From assembly GCF_024449095.1 (NCBI RefSeq), contig NZ_CP024627.1, forward strand, positions 682,001 to 746,000: a stretch of DNA of 64,000 bases, written 5' to 3'. The notes under the pieces are model-generated. The model was not told the origin of the DNA. It did no database searches and saw only the letters and a list, made by a program, of their open reading frames with translations. Of this stretch, positions 9,320 through 19,221 are shown in pieces. The stretch is from Vibrio coralliilyticus (lineage in GTDB: Bacteria; Pseudomonadota; Gammaproteobacteria; Enterobacterales; Vibrionaceae). The translations under genes were made by a program, and so were the position numbers. Each line of letters opens with the position of its first letter. The first letter of the stretch is position 1.

Positions 9320-9625
9320 TTATGCTGCGTCTTCTTGAGCAGAATCTTCTTCAGCGTCTTCAACCGCTTCAATTTTCTTTTTCTTTGGTGCTGGTTTGCG
9401 TTTAGCTCCCAAAGCGAAAAGCACTTCTTCTTTGTTTTGTGCCAGGAACATAGCCAAGTCTTCTTGCTTGCCTTCATCTTCCAGCAACTCACTTTTACCT
9501 AGCAGCTCAAAAAGCTCATCAGCCATATCAAGCATTTTATCATAGGCGTCAGCTTCCGCTTTAGAGGTAAAAGTCATTTTCTCTTCTCCGTTGCGTTCTA
9601 CCACGTACTTGACGATTACAGCCAT
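9320..9625 (-). CDS. yebG: YebG family SOS-induced protein
   Basis: Small acidic protein of the DNA-damage response; exact biochemical role unknown. The 101 residues start MAVIVKYVVERNGEEKMTFTSK, followed by EADAYDKMLDMADEL, as in E. coli YebG, and end in a Lys-rich then Asp/Glu-rich tail. A GAGGA ribosome-binding site precedes the ATG at 9625. A perfect-core LexA box lies 39 bases upstream, supporting SOS control. The stop is only 22 bases from the IS right end, so the gene's native terminator may have been displaced. Confidence 0.9.
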   Translation of the reverse strand: MAVIVKYVVERNGEEKMTFTSKAEADAYDKMLDMADELFELLGKSELLEDEGKQEDLAMFLAQNKEEVLFALGAKRKPAPKKKKIEAVEDAEEDSAQEDAA

Positions 9626-9663
9626 GGTTGGTCCTCTAACTCAAAAATTAATGAAATGTATTA

Positions 9664-9679
9664 CTGTCTGTTTATACAG
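9664..9679 (-). promoter_or_regulatory. LexA (SOS) box for yebG
   Basis: CTGTCTGTTTATACAG has the full CTGT-N8-ACAG LexA core with a mostly AT-rich spacer. It lies 39 bases upstream of the yebG start, where it would cover the promoter. YebG is a known SOS gene in E. coli, which supports the call. Confidence 0.88.
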
Positions 9680-9796
9680 ATTTTGAGCGATTAAGTCCAG
9701 ATAGCCAGCCCAACTCTGAGAGCTGGAAAGTGTGTTAGCTGATAGAGTGAGCAATGGTTGATTATCTAAGCAATCTTTACTTGATTTTTCAGGTTA

Positions 9797-10711
9797 TTAG
9801 CCTTTGCCTGATGTCTGTTCTTTGTATTGCCAGTTATGGCAGAAGTTGATGAAAGACTTGAGTAATGGGCTCTGATATTTTTCCTTGTGCACTAGTAACC
9901 AGAAACGCCTTTTCATATCTAGAGGCAAAGTCAGTTCGATGACTCGACCATCTCGGATCGCTGGCTCTGCTGATAGGCGAGATAAACAGCCGAGCCCAAG
10001 GCCAGCGGAAACACTATTGATTAGTGCTTCAGTGGTGTTGAGTTGAAACGCTTCTTGCCACTGCTCAAGGCGTGGTGCAATCACACGTAAGAAAAACTCA
10101 CGTGAGCCTGAGCCGGGCTCGCGTAGAATCCATTCGCTATTTTCGAGTTGACCAATTGGGTGCTGAGGTGACTTAGCAAATGGTGAATTCGGTGCGCAGA
10201 TGACACACATTTCATCTTGGCCAAACTGAGTAGAAATTAGCTGAGGGTGTAAGGTTTTCCCCTCAATCATTGCCAGATCGAGTTCATAGTCGACCAGTTT
10301 CTCGCAGATCAACGCAGAGTTCGCAATGAATAAACTCTGAGCTTTATGACTGGTTTGCTGGCGAAATTTACTGAGCATGTAAGGTGCGACTTGATTACCG
10401 ATCGTATCACTAGCACCGATTCTGAGTAGCCCCCTGAGGGGTTGGTCTCCGTCAAACAGTTGGTCGATATCTTGAGCTCTATGCAGTAGTTCATCTGCCA
10501 ACGGCAGCAGTTTTTGCCCCTCTTGGTTGAGAATAAGGCGGTTGTTAACTCGATCAAATAAAGAGTTACCAAGCTGTCTCTCAAGTTCTGACAACGCCAT
10601 GCTAACCGCGGCTTTGGATAAGAACAGTGCTTCCGAGGCGGCAGTCAACGTGTCGTGCTGAGTAATGGCAATGAACACTTTTAACTGTTTGAGAGAAATA
10701 TTGGCAGCCAT
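9797..10711 (-). CDS. LysR-family transcriptional regulator (YeiE-like)
   Basis: The 304-residue DNA-binding regulator has an N-terminal winged helix-turn-helix (about 1-60: ISLKQLKVFIAITQHDTLTAASEALFLSKAAVSMALSELE) and a C-terminal effector domain from about 90. The start at 10711 (MAANISLKQ) matches the family. It is divergent from the TDT-type transporter across 107 bases, the usual arrangement for a LysR protein and its target. The intergenic space holds two AACGTTTA repeats 48 bases apart, possible operator halves. The effector cannot be told from sequence. Confidence 0.9.
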   Translation of the reverse strand: MAANISLKQLKVFIAITQHDTLTAASEALFLSKAAVSMALSELERQLGNSLFDRVNNRLILNQEGQKLLPLADELLHRAQDIDQLFDGDQPLRGLLRIGASDTIGNQVAPYMLSKFRQQTSHKAQSLFIANSALICEKLVDYELDLAMIEGKTLHPQLISTQFGQDEMCVICAPNSPFAKSPQHPIGQLENSEWILREPGSGSREFFLRVIAPRLEQWQEAFQLNTTEALINSVSAGLGLGCLSRLSAEPAIRDGRVIELTLPLDMKRRFWLLVHKEKYQSPLLKSFINFCHNWQYKEQTSGKG

Positions 10712-10818
10712 AATTATAACGTTTAACTATTTTGAACAAGTGTTTTAAATAATTAGATATATACGAACGTTTAGCAAGCGTAATATTGCCTCTGTAAAAG
10801 AAAGAGTGTGAGGCAATC

Positions 10819-11787
10819 ATGATTCAAGCGACAAAAGCAAAAGTGATGGGTGCACCGACACCTATGGCAGGATTAGCGCTGGGGATTGCCAGTTTAGGCT
10901 GGTGTTGGGAGAACTTTGCGTCTTTGCATGGTTACGGCCAATGGGCTGGAGCTGCGCTAGCCAGTGTGTTGCTTATCGTTTTGGCAGTAAAGTTTTTATT
11001 TCATCGACATTTATTGAGTCAAGATCTGGCCCATCCTGTGGTGGGCAGTGTGGTTCCGACATTTGCAATGGGCACCATGGTGGTGTCTCACTCACTCGGC
11101 CATTTTTCCCCAGTGATGGGAGATGCGCTTTGGTTAGGGGCGGTCGGGCTGCATATTATTTTTCTTGTTAGCTTTGTTTATCACCGCGCTCAGGAATTTG
11201 AACTTCATCATATGGTACCAAGCTGGTTTGTGCCGCCAGTGGGGATTATTGTCGCGGATGTGTCGTTTTCGGGTAATCCGGATCTTGCGATGATAGCACA
11301 TGGTGCATTAGTTTTTGGCATGCTGGCGTATGCCGTTATGCTACCAATGATGCTTTATCGTTTTATGTTTACCCGCCAGGTGCCTGATGCGGCGAAACCA
11401 ACCTTGGCGATTATGGCGGCCCCCGCGAGTTTATCCTTAGCTGGTTATCTGACGGTGTCAGCGCAGCCCTCGCCTGTGATTGTTGGCTTGTTGTTTGGCA
11501 TCGGGGTTTTGATGACTGCGATCATTTATCTCTCGTTTTTCAGACTATTACGGCTACCGTTTAGTCCAGGTTACGCCGCGTTTACTTTCCCAATGGTCAT
11601 TGGTTCAACAGCATTATTTAAGTTGGCAGGATGGATGCAACAGATCGGTGTTGAGGCTCATTATGTCGATCAAGTGCAAATGTTAGCGAGCTTTGAGCTG
11701 ATAGTCGCGACCGGGGTTGTGGGATATGTCGCATGGCGTTACTTCAGTTTCTATCAGCCTCACAAAGTCATAGTGCGTAATGCGTAG
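10819..11787 (+). CDS. TDT/SLAC1-family anion transporter
   Basis: Integral membrane protein of 322 residues with about ten hydrophobic helices and little else. The start MGAPTPMAGLALGIASLGWCWE and the pattern P-T-PMAGLALG are characteristic of the tellurite-resistance/dicarboxylate transporter (TehA, SLAC1) family. Family members move anions such as C4-dicarboxylates, malate or sulfite, or act as anion channels; the substrate here is unknown. GTGTGAGG precedes the ATG. The divergent LysR regulator suggests inducible expression. Confidence 0.85.
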   Translation: MIQATKAKVMGAPTPMAGLALGIASLGWCWENFASLHGYGQWAGAALASVLLIVLAVKFLFHRHLLSQDLAHPVVGSVVPTFAMGTMVVSHSLGHFSPVMGDALWLGAVGLHIIFLVSFVYHRAQEFELHHMVPSWFVPPVGIIVADVSFSGNPDLAMIAHGALVFGMLAYAVMLPMMLYRFMFTRQVPDAAKPTLAIMAAPASLSLAGYLTVSAQPSPVIVGLLFGIGVLMTAIIYLSFFRLLRLPFSPGYAAFTFPMVIGSTALFKLAGWMQQIGVEAHYVDQVQMLASFELIVATGVVGYVAWRYFSFYQPHKVIVRNA

Positions 11788-11881
11788 CCTTTTGATGCAT
11801 TGATAGGCGTATAATGATCAAGAAAGTGATGCACTTATGCTAATCTCAACCCAATTGTGGCAAGAATAGTGTGAGTGCATT

Positions 11882-14800
11882 TTGTTTACTGTCTACCATT
11901 CCAACCAAGTTGACGTTTTAAAATCTTTACTCGTCGAATTGGTTCGGCTTAAGCCACTGGATAACCCGTTCGAAAAAGAGCAAATTCTGGTTCAGAGCCC
12001 GGGTATGTCTCAATGGCTGAAAATCGAGTTAGCTAAAGAATTTGGTGTCGCTGCAAACATTGAGTTCCCACTCCCTGCTACTTTCATCTGGAATATGTTC
12101 ACTCAGGTATTACCAGATGTGCCTCAGCGAAGTGCATTCAACAAAGAAGCCATGACATGGAAGTTGATGTTTATTCTTCCTGAGCTTCTCGATCAAGTCG
12201 AGTTCGAAGCACTTAAGCACTATCTGGTGGATGATGAAGATCAGAGTAAGCTTTATCAACTGGCTGAAAAAATCGCTGATATTTTCGATGGTTATCTGGT
12301 TTATCGCCCTGAGTGGATTGCCAGCTGGGAAGCTGGGAAAACGGTAGCGGAGCTGGGTGAAGAACATTGCTGGCAGCCTATTTTGTGGCAGGCATTATAC
12401 GACCATACTGTGGCGCTTGGGCAGTCACCTTATCATCGCGCCAACCTTTATGAGCATTTCATTGATACGCTGGAAAACAGCAGTGGTCACTTTGAACATT
12501 TACCGAAGCGATTGTTTGTTTTTGGTATCACTTCGCTACCCCCTCGTTACATGGACGCACTGAAAGCCATCGGTGAGCATATTGATGTCCATCTGATGTT
12601 TACTAACCCTTGTCGTTACTATTGGGGAGAGGTGCGCGATCGTAAATACCTTGCCCGTTTGGCGGCTCGGCATCGACAGCATTTGGTATGGAAACAAGAC
12701 CACTCTCAGCTGGAGGGGGAATCTCAGCAACTGAAAGGTGATATCGAGCAAAACCTTGATGATGAACTGCATACCAATGTGGTCGGTAACAGTTTACTTG
12801 CTTCGATGGGCAAGTTAGGTCGAGATAATATGTATTTACTGTCTCAACTAGAGGCTCACGAAATAGAAGCGTTCGTGGATATTGATCGTGATTCTTTGCT
12901 GCATCACCTACAGGCAGACATTCTTAATCTTGAAGAGCATCAGGATGATAAAAAACTTGATGATAGCTATCACAAACAGGTGATCGATGTACAGGATCGC
13001 TCGGTCACATTGCATGTTTGCCATAGCCCGATGCGTGAAGTGGAAGTACTGCATGATCAATTGCTGGCGATGTTTGATGCAGATCCAAGCCTTAAGCCAC
13101 GCGATATCATTGTTATGGTCGCAGATATTAATGCCTACAGTCCGGCTATTCAGGCTGTGTTTGGCAATGCACCGGGTGAGCGCTTCATCCCTTATTCTAT
13201 TTCTGACCGAACGGCTGATCAGGAAAGCCCGATTTTGCATGCGTTTATGCAGGTTGTTAACTTGCCGAATACTCGCTGTCTTGCTTCTGAGTTACTCGAA
13301 TTGCTAGAAACACCTGCTATTTTGGCGCGATTTGGTTTAAATGAAGATGAATTCATTCAAGCGAAGCAATGGGTTGAAGAGTCGGGCATTCGTTGGGGAC
13401 TTAATCACCACACTGGTGAAGAATTTGATTTACCTGAAATATCGCAAAATACTTGGCAGTTTGGTATTCAGCGTATGTTACTTGGGTATGCGATGCCAGA
13501 GTCTGCAGGTTTACTCGAAACCGAAAGTGGTTTGTTGTCACCCTATAATCAGGTTCAAGGCATGGGCGCTGAGTTAGCGGGGAAACTGGCCCACTTTATC
13601 GAAACCGTCAGCCATTACCGCAGCCAACTAGCCAAAACCCAGCCTATTGAGCAGTGGCGTGAAACATTAACGCTAGCATTGGATGATTTCTTTCGTGTTG
13701 ATTTGGAGGGCGAAGCCGCGCTCAAGTCGATTCGAGATACGCTCACATCTTTAAAAGATCAGCTTCAAGATGCTGCGTATAAACAGGCGTTGACGCCAAG
13801 TATAGTCTCGCAATATTTGCATAACAAACTGTCTGGAACTCGAGTCAGCCAGCGCTTCCTCGCTGGCCAAGTGAACTTTTGTACTTTGATGCCGATGCGC
13901 TCAATTCCATTTCGTACCGTCTGCCTACTTGGGATGAATGATGGTATTTACCCTCGAACGGTTCCACCGGAAGGGTTTGATCTAATGAATGGCCGAGCGA
14001 AGCCCGGTGATCGCTCTCGTCGGGATGATGACAGATATCTATTTTTGGAAGCCTTATTATCTGCACAGCACACACTTTACATCAGCTATGTAGGTCGCTC
14101 GATTCAGGACAATACTGAGCGAGTGCCATCGGTATTAGTGTCTGAATTAATGGAGTATTGCCAACAAAATTATTGCTTGGCAGGAGATGAAAACTTAGCG
14201 GTGGATGAATCGGGTCAGCGTTTACTGAGTTGTATCCGAGCCAGTCACCCAATGGTGCCATTTAGTCCAAGTGCGTTTGTTAAAAATAGTGCTAGTTACG
14301 CCAAAGAATGGTTACCTGCCGCGAGTCGACAAGGTCAAGTCGGTGGGCAGTTTAATCGCCAGTTAAGTGATTATTTGTTGGATGCTGTGTATCCGCTTGA
14401 ACTGGACTTGGTTGAGTTACAACGTTTCTGGCGTTTACCTGTACAGTATTTCTTTAATCGCCGTCTAAAAGTGGTGTTTGAACCCCCATTACCTGTGATG
14501 CAAGATGATGAGCCATTTGTGCTGAATGGTTTAGAAAGCTATCAAATGCGTGATAGCCTGCTGGAACTGTTGCTTGAGCACCAGCTCAGTGGAGAAGGGG
14601 ACCAGCAAGCCATTATTAATGATTTCATTGCTCACCAGCGTGCACAAGGCAAGCTACCGGTAGGCGCATTTGGTGATATCGAATTTGAAACTAATCGGGT
14701 TCAAGCCGAAGAACTGGTAGAAAAACTTGCTTGGCTATGTGGTTCACCTAACGACGATCTTGAAGTGAAACTGGCCTTTGATGTATTGGGGGAAGGTAAA

Positions 14801-15343
14801 CCTGTTAAGTTGACGGGGTGGCTCACTCAGAGCTATCAATCGGGGTTAGTCCGCTTTCGTAGTGGACGTATTCGTGCTCAGGATTACCTTGCTGTCTGGA
14901 TCGATCATTTAGCCATGAATGCGATGGGGCATCATCAATGTTCGCACATGGTTGGTTATGATCGTAAAGAAGGCGTTGTACACCTAACTTATCCAGCGTT
15001 AGAGAATGCAGCGGTTGCTCAATCGACACTGGGAGAGCTGGTTCGTTTGTTCTATCAAGGAATGACAACGCCTTTAGCGTATTTTCCTAATACGGCCTTA
15101 GCTTGTGTCGAAGCTGGCTTCAATCGTGGCAATTGGGTTGATGATGAAGAAAAAGCGCTAAAGAAAATGGCAGACACATTTAACGACAGTTACTTGAGTC
15201 CAGGGGAAGGTGCGAATTCTTATATTGCCCGTATCTGGCCTCAATGGAGTGAGGAGTTGGCGATGCAAGTCAGGCTTTTGACGACGTTAGTATTACAAGC
15301 GCCGAGGCTTACAGTGAAAAACAATCAAGAGATAGATAAATAG
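11882..15343 (+). CDS. recC: Exodeoxyribonuclease V subunit gamma (RecC)
   Basis: Chi-recognition and scaffold subunit of the RecBCD helicase-nuclease, which processes double-strand breaks and degrades foreign linear DNA. The 1153 residues start FTVYHSNQVDVLKSLL, aligning with the E. coli RecC start (VYHSNRLDVL), so the TTG at 11882 is used; GTGAGTG lies just upstream. Signature stretches include VQSPGMSQWL and FIWNMFTQVLP near the N-terminus and RVSQRFLAGQVNFCTLMPMRSIPF in the middle. It is separated from recB by 255 bases with no gene; in E. coli ptrA lies in that place. Confidence 0.97.
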   Translation: MFTVYHSNQVDVLKSLLVELVRLKPLDNPFEKEQILVQSPGMSQWLKIELAKEFGVAANIEFPLPATFIWNMFTQVLPDVPQRSAFNKEAMTWKLMFILPELLDQVEFEALKHYLVDDEDQSKLYQLAEKIADIFDGYLVYRPEWIASWEAGKTVAELGEEHCWQPILWQALYDHTVALGQSPYHRANLYEHFIDTLENSSGHFEHLPKRLFVFGITSLPPRYMDALKAIGEHIDVHLMFTNPCRYYWGEVRDRKYLARLAARHRQHLVWKQDHSQLEGESQQLKGDIEQNLDDELHTNVVGNSLLASMGKLGRDNMYLLSQLEAHEIEAFVDIDRDSLLHHLQADILNLEEHQDDKKLDDSYHKQVIDVQDRSVTLHVCHSPMREVEVLHDQLLAMFDADPSLKPRDIIVMVADINAYSPAIQAVFGNAPGERFIPYSISDRTADQESPILHAFMQVVNLPNTRCLASELLELLETPAILARFGLNEDEFIQAKQWVEESGIRWGLNHHTGEEFDLPEISQNTWQFGIQRMLLGYAMPESAGLLETESGLLSPYNQVQGMGAELAGKLAHFIETVSHYRSQLAKTQPIEQWRETLTLALDDFFRVDLEGEAALKSIRDTLTSLKDQLQDAAYKQALTPSIVSQYLHNKLSGTRVSQRFLAGQVNFCTLMPMRSIPFRTVCLLGMNDGIYPRTVPPEGFDLMNGRAKPGDRSRRDDDRYLFLEALLSAQHTLYISYVGRSIQDNTERVPSVLVSELMEYCQQNYCLAGDENLAVDESGQRLLSCIRASHPMVPFSPSAFVKNSASYAKEWLPAASRQGQVGGQFNRQLSDYLLDAVYPLELDLVELQRFWRLPVQYFFNRRLKVVFEPPLPVMQDDEPFVLNGLESYQMRDSLLELLLEHQLSGEGDQQAIINDFIAHQRAQGKLPVGAFGDIEFETNRVQAEELVEKLAWLCGSPNDDLEVKLAFDVLGEGKPVKLTGWLTQSYQSGLVRFRSGRIRAQDYLAVWIDHLAMNAMGHHQCSHMVGYDRKEGVVHLTYPALENAAVAQSTLGELVRLFYQGMTTPLAYFPNTALACVEAGFNRGNWVDDEEKALKKMADTFNDSYLSPGEGANSYIARIWPQWSEELAMQVRLLTTLVLQAPRLTVKNNQEIDK

Positions 15344-15503
15344 GTGGCCGCCAGGAAATCATTATTTGTGTAGGGTGTTTTCTGTACGGCCACAGGTCAG
15401 AGGGACCATGATTTGGTTGCTTAGCGTCAGGCATGGCCAACGCAAGTCGTGCTGCGCATACTATCGGTAAGTCCACTCGCTTGCCGTGAGAAAGATCTCA
15501 TAA

Positions 15504-15524
15504 AATCCTATCTTGAATAGGATT
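15504..15524 (+). terminator. Hairpin between recC and recB
   Basis: AATCCTAT (15504-15511) pairs with ATAGGATT (15517-15524) around CTTGA. The following bases, GTTATTGATAAAT, are T-poor, so termination would be weak. It could be a recC terminator or an mRNA end structure. Confidence 0.4.
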
Positions 15525-15525
15525 G

Positions 15526-15547
15526 TTATTGATAAATATCATTTTAA
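15526..15547 (+). promoter_or_regulatory. Possible LuxR/HapR-type half-site upstream of recB
   Basis: TTATTGATAAAT at 15526-15537 matches perfectly the first half of the Vibrio quorum-sensing master regulator consensus (TTATTGATAAATTTATCAATAA). The second half matches poorly, giving 16 of 22 overall. It is 52 bases before the recB start. This may be chance in AT-rich DNA. Confidence 0.3.
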
Positions 15548-15598
15548 AATCTAGGTCACACTTGGATCTGGAATTAATGCATCAAGGGCTCGAATTTT

Positions 15599-18500
15599 AT
15601 GATATCCACGTCAATGGTAACGTCACTGAATACCATGACTTTTCCACTTCATGGCGCGCGCTTAATTGAGGCGTCGGCTGGAACTGGTAAAACCTTCACT
15701 ATCGCAGGTTTGTACCTTAGGCTATTGCTGGGCCACGGCTGTTCAGAGAGCAAACATCAACAGCCATTAACGGTCGACCAAATACTGGTGGTCACCTTTA
15801 CCGAGGCGGCAACTGCCGAGTTGAGAGACCGAATTCGAGCCCGAATTCATGATGCAAGGTTGGCCTTTTCACGTGGGCAAAGTCATGATCCTGTTATTCA
15901 GCCTTTGCTTGAAGACATTGACGATCACTCTCAAGCGGCTGATATTTTACTCCAAGCCGAAAGGCAGATGGATGAAGCGGCGGTATACACGATCCATGGT
16001 TTTTGTCAGCGCATGCTGACTCAAAATGCGTTTGAGTCAGGTTGTCGGTTTAATAATGAATTCGTGACGGATGAAAGTCACCTCAAAGCTCAGGTTGTGG
16101 CAGATTACTGGCGACGCAATTTTTACCCGTTACCTTTTCAGCTTGCTGGTGAAGTGCGCCGAATTTGGGACTCTCCTGCTGCATTACTGAAAAAGATCTC
16201 TCCATACTTAACAGGAGCGCCCTTACAGCTATCAGTGCCCGCGATGCAGGGCAGTATGGCTGAGTTACATGCCAAGAATCTTAAGCAAATTAACGATCTC
16301 AAAGCGATTTGGCGTCAAGGTCAGCAAGACTATCTTGCCCTGATCAGTGAATCAGATGTCAATAAACGAAGCTACACCAAAAAATCCTTGCCTACCTGGC
16401 TTGAAGTGGTCGATATGTGGGCAGCGAGTGAAACTACGGGCTATGACTATCCGGATAAACTGGAAAAGTTTGCCCAGAATGTTTTACAAGAGAAAACACC
16501 CAAAGGGCAGGCGCCAAGCCACCCCACTTTTTTGGCGATTGAGCAGTTTCTCGCACAGCCTATCAGCTTGGAAGCACCATTGCTGGCACATGCTATAGAG
16601 CAGTGCCGTGATATGTTAGCGAAAGCAAAGCAGCAGAAACAGTGGTTGTCGTTTGATGATCTACTCACGCAACTTTCTGCTGCGATTGATGGAGATGACA
16701 GTGGACAACTGGCTCAGCGGATTCGCTCTCTCTATCCGGTCGCCATGATTGATGAATTCCAGGATACTGATCCGCTTCAATACAGCATATTCAGCCGTAT
16801 CTATCTCGATAACCCTCAATGTGGCTTGTTTATGATTGGCGATCCCAAACAGGCCATTTACGGCTTTCGCGGTGCGGACATTTTTACTTACATTAAAGCA
16901 CGTAATCAGGTTTCCTCACACTTCACCCTAGGGACTAACTGGCGTTCTAGCTCAGAGATGGTTGCTGCGGTGAATCAGGTGTTTCAAACGCCAGATCATC
17001 CTTTTATCTACGATAAGGATATTCCGTTTGTTCCGGTTAACTCGAGCCCGAATGCAGATAAACGTCGATGGATGATCGACGGGCAACCTCAACCAGCAAT
17101 GACTTACTGGTTACAAGAAGCGGAAGAGAAGCCTTTAGCGAAAGGTGACTATCACCAAGCCATGTCACAAGCCTGTGCGAATAAGATCCATCATATTTTG
17201 TCGGCCGCGCAGAATGAGCAAGCATGTTTTGATGACGGAAAGTCGCAACACGCCATTCAGGCTGGAGACATTGCGGTGTTAGTTCGAACGGGCAGCGAAG
17301 GTCGAATGATCAAACAAGCCTTGGCTGAGAAGGGGATTGCCAGCGTCTATCTGTCCAATCGAGATAGTGTGTTTGTCTCACAAGTGGCCGAAGATTTACA
17401 GCGCTTGCTCCAAGCTGTGCTCACACCAGAAAACGATCGAGCTTTAAGGGCTAGCCTCGCGTCGGAGTTATTTGCCCTTGATGCAGGAAGCCTCGACAAA
17501 CTCAATAACGATGAAAACGAATGGGAAAACGCCATTAATGAGTTTAAAGAATATCGTCGTTTGTGGAGTCAGCGTGGCGTACTGCCGATGCTGCGTAGCG
17601 TAATGAGTAAAAGGCACATCGCTGAGAGATTGCTCGAAGAAGAAAACGGTGAGCGATCTCTGACTGACTTTATGCACATCGGAGAGCTGCTCCAGCAAGC
17701 CAGCCAAGAGCTAGACAGCGATCACGGCTTGTTGCGCTGGTTGGCACAATCGATCAGCGATGCCCGTAATGGATTGGGAGGCAGTGACGATCAAATCCAG
17801 CGCTTGGAATCGGAGCGTAATTTAGTCCAGATAGTAACCATTCACAAATCAAAAGGATTGGAATACGAGTTGGTGTTCTTGCCGTTCGTATTCAGTTATC
17901 GAGAGGCGAGTGAAGCCAAGTACTACGATAGTGCTTTGGACAAAACCATTCTTGATATCACTAAGCAGGATGCGTCATTACAGCAAGCCGATAAAGAGCG
18001 TTTGGCGGAAGATTTGCGCTTGATCTATGTTGCTCTTACCCGAGCTGTTTATGGTTGTTTCATTGGTACGGCTCCGTTGCGTAATGGACGCTCGACCAAA
18101 GAGCCGACAGGTGTACATCACAGTGCGATGGGGTACTTATTACAAAACGGCGAACAAGGTGGCATCGCAGATTTAACAGCGGCGCTGCACCAACAGGCTC
18201 AGCAACTGAGTTGTGTTCGAGTGGAAGGATTACCGGAAAGCGTCAATGAAAAGCTGGTGGTTCGAGAAGCAGGACAGCAAGCACTGCACGCCAATGAGTT
18301 GAACAATGAAATTGACCGTAATTGGCGCATAACCAGCTATTCAGGTTTGGTAAAGCAAGGCACAAGTCACCATTTTGAGGATGCCGTGACGGACATTCTG
18401 TTGTTGGATGTCGATTCCTCTGATGAGCTGCAGAACGAAGAGGCGCTGGAACCTGAGAAGAGTATTTTCACTTTCCCCAAAGGCGCTAGACCCGGTACCT

Positions 18501-19219
18501 TCCTTCACACCCTGTTTGAAGAAGTAGAATTTACCGAACCTGCCACGTCAGACAATAATAGCGAAATTATTGTGAGTCTAATGGAGAGTGAGCAGTTAGA
18601 CTCCGCTTGGCTACCAGTTTTGCAGCAGCTTGTCGACACGGTATTGGCTACCCCTCTGGATGGTAAGCAACTGAAACTCAATCAAAAGCAGCCGGATCAG
18701 CGTTTAGTGGAAATGGAGTTCTTGTTGCCGATTGAAATACTGACAGCACCGGCATTGAATCGAGTTATTCAGCGTCATGACCCTCTGTCTGCTAAAGCGG
18801 GCGATCTCGGTTTTCATTCCACACAGGGTATGCTGAAAGGGTTTATCGACTTAGTGTTTGAACATCAAGGCAAGTATTACGTGCTTGACTGGAAGTCCAA
18901 TTACCTTGGAGGTGATGTCGCAGATTACCACGGCGAGGCCCTGAAATCGGCAATGGCGGACCACCGCTATGATCTGCAATATCAAATCTATGCGTTGGCT
19001 TTACACCGCTTCCTGCGATCTCGTGTGCCAAATTATAATTACCAGACTCACTTCGGCGGAGTCTATTACCTGTTTTTACGCGGTATGGATGGGGCAAGTG
19101 GCCACGGCATTTTCTCAGCGCGTCCGACGCTTGAATTTCTTGAAGACATGGACAACCTGATTGATGGGCGTCCTATCGAACCGAAACAGTCCAGCTCTGG
19201 TCAGATGGAGTTACTCTAA
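15599..19219 (+). CDS. recB: Exodeoxyribonuclease V subunit beta (RecB)
   Basis: 3'-5' helicase and the only nuclease of RecBCD. The 1206 residues include Walker A ASAGTGKT (25-32), helicase motif IDEFQDTDPLQYSIF, GDPKQAIYGFRGAD, and the C-terminal nuclease motif with GFIDLVF (Asp about 1084) and VLDWKSN (Asp 1097, Lys 1099), matching E. coli D1067, D1080 and K1082. The ATG at 15599 follows AAGGG by 10 bases; ATGs at 15614 and 15632 are also in frame. recD starts 2 bases after its stop, so the two are translationally coupled. Confidence 0.97.
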   Translation: MISTSMVTSLNTMTFPLHGARLIEASAGTGKTFTIAGLYLRLLLGHGCSESKHQQPLTVDQILVVTFTEAATAELRDRIRARIHDARLAFSRGQSHDPVIQPLLEDIDDHSQAADILLQAERQMDEAAVYTIHGFCQRMLTQNAFESGCRFNNEFVTDESHLKAQVVADYWRRNFYPLPFQLAGEVRRIWDSPAALLKKISPYLTGAPLQLSVPAMQGSMAELHAKNLKQINDLKAIWRQGQQDYLALISESDVNKRSYTKKSLPTWLEVVDMWAASETTGYDYPDKLEKFAQNVLQEKTPKGQAPSHPTFLAIEQFLAQPISLEAPLLAHAIEQCRDMLAKAKQQKQWLSFDDLLTQLSAAIDGDDSGQLAQRIRSLYPVAMIDEFQDTDPLQYSIFSRIYLDNPQCGLFMIGDPKQAIYGFRGADIFTYIKARNQVSSHFTLGTNWRSSSEMVAAVNQVFQTPDHPFIYDKDIPFVPVNSSPNADKRRWMIDGQPQPAMTYWLQEAEEKPLAKGDYHQAMSQACANKIHHILSAAQNEQACFDDGKSQHAIQAGDIAVLVRTGSEGRMIKQALAEKGIASVYLSNRDSVFVSQVAEDLQRLLQAVLTPENDRALRASLASELFALDAGSLDKLNNDENEWENAINEFKEYRRLWSQRGVLPMLRSVMSKRHIAERLLEEENGERSLTDFMHIGELLQQASQELDSDHGLLRWLAQSISDARNGLGGSDDQIQRLESERNLVQIVTIHKSKGLEYELVFLPFVFSYREASEAKYYDSALDKTILDITKQDASLQQADKERLAEDLRLIYVALTRAVYGCFIGTAPLRNGRSTKEPTGVHHSAMGYLLQNGEQGGIADLTAALHQQAQQLSCVRVEGLPESVNEKLVVREAGQQALHANELNNEIDRNWRITSYSGLVKQGTSHHFEDAVTDILLLDVDSSDELQNEEALEPEKSIFTFPKGARPGTFLHTLFEEVEFTEPATSDNNSEIIVSLMESEQLDSAWLPVLQQLVDTVLATPLDGKQLKLNQKQPDQRLVEMEFLLPIEILTAPALNRVIQRHDPLSAKAGDLGFHSTQGMLKGFIDLVFEHQGKYYVLDWKSNYLGGDVADYHGEALKSAMADHRYDLQYQIYALALHRFLRSRVPNYNYQTHFGGVYYLFLRGMDGASGHGIFSARPTLEFLEDMDNLIDGRPIEPKQSSSGQMELL

Positions 19220-19221
19220 TC

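Noticed and set aside
15400..15480. Possible integron attC-like or ptrA remnant between recC and recB
   Set aside because: GGTC...GGACC is short and lacks attC core sites; no frame resembling ptrA is present.
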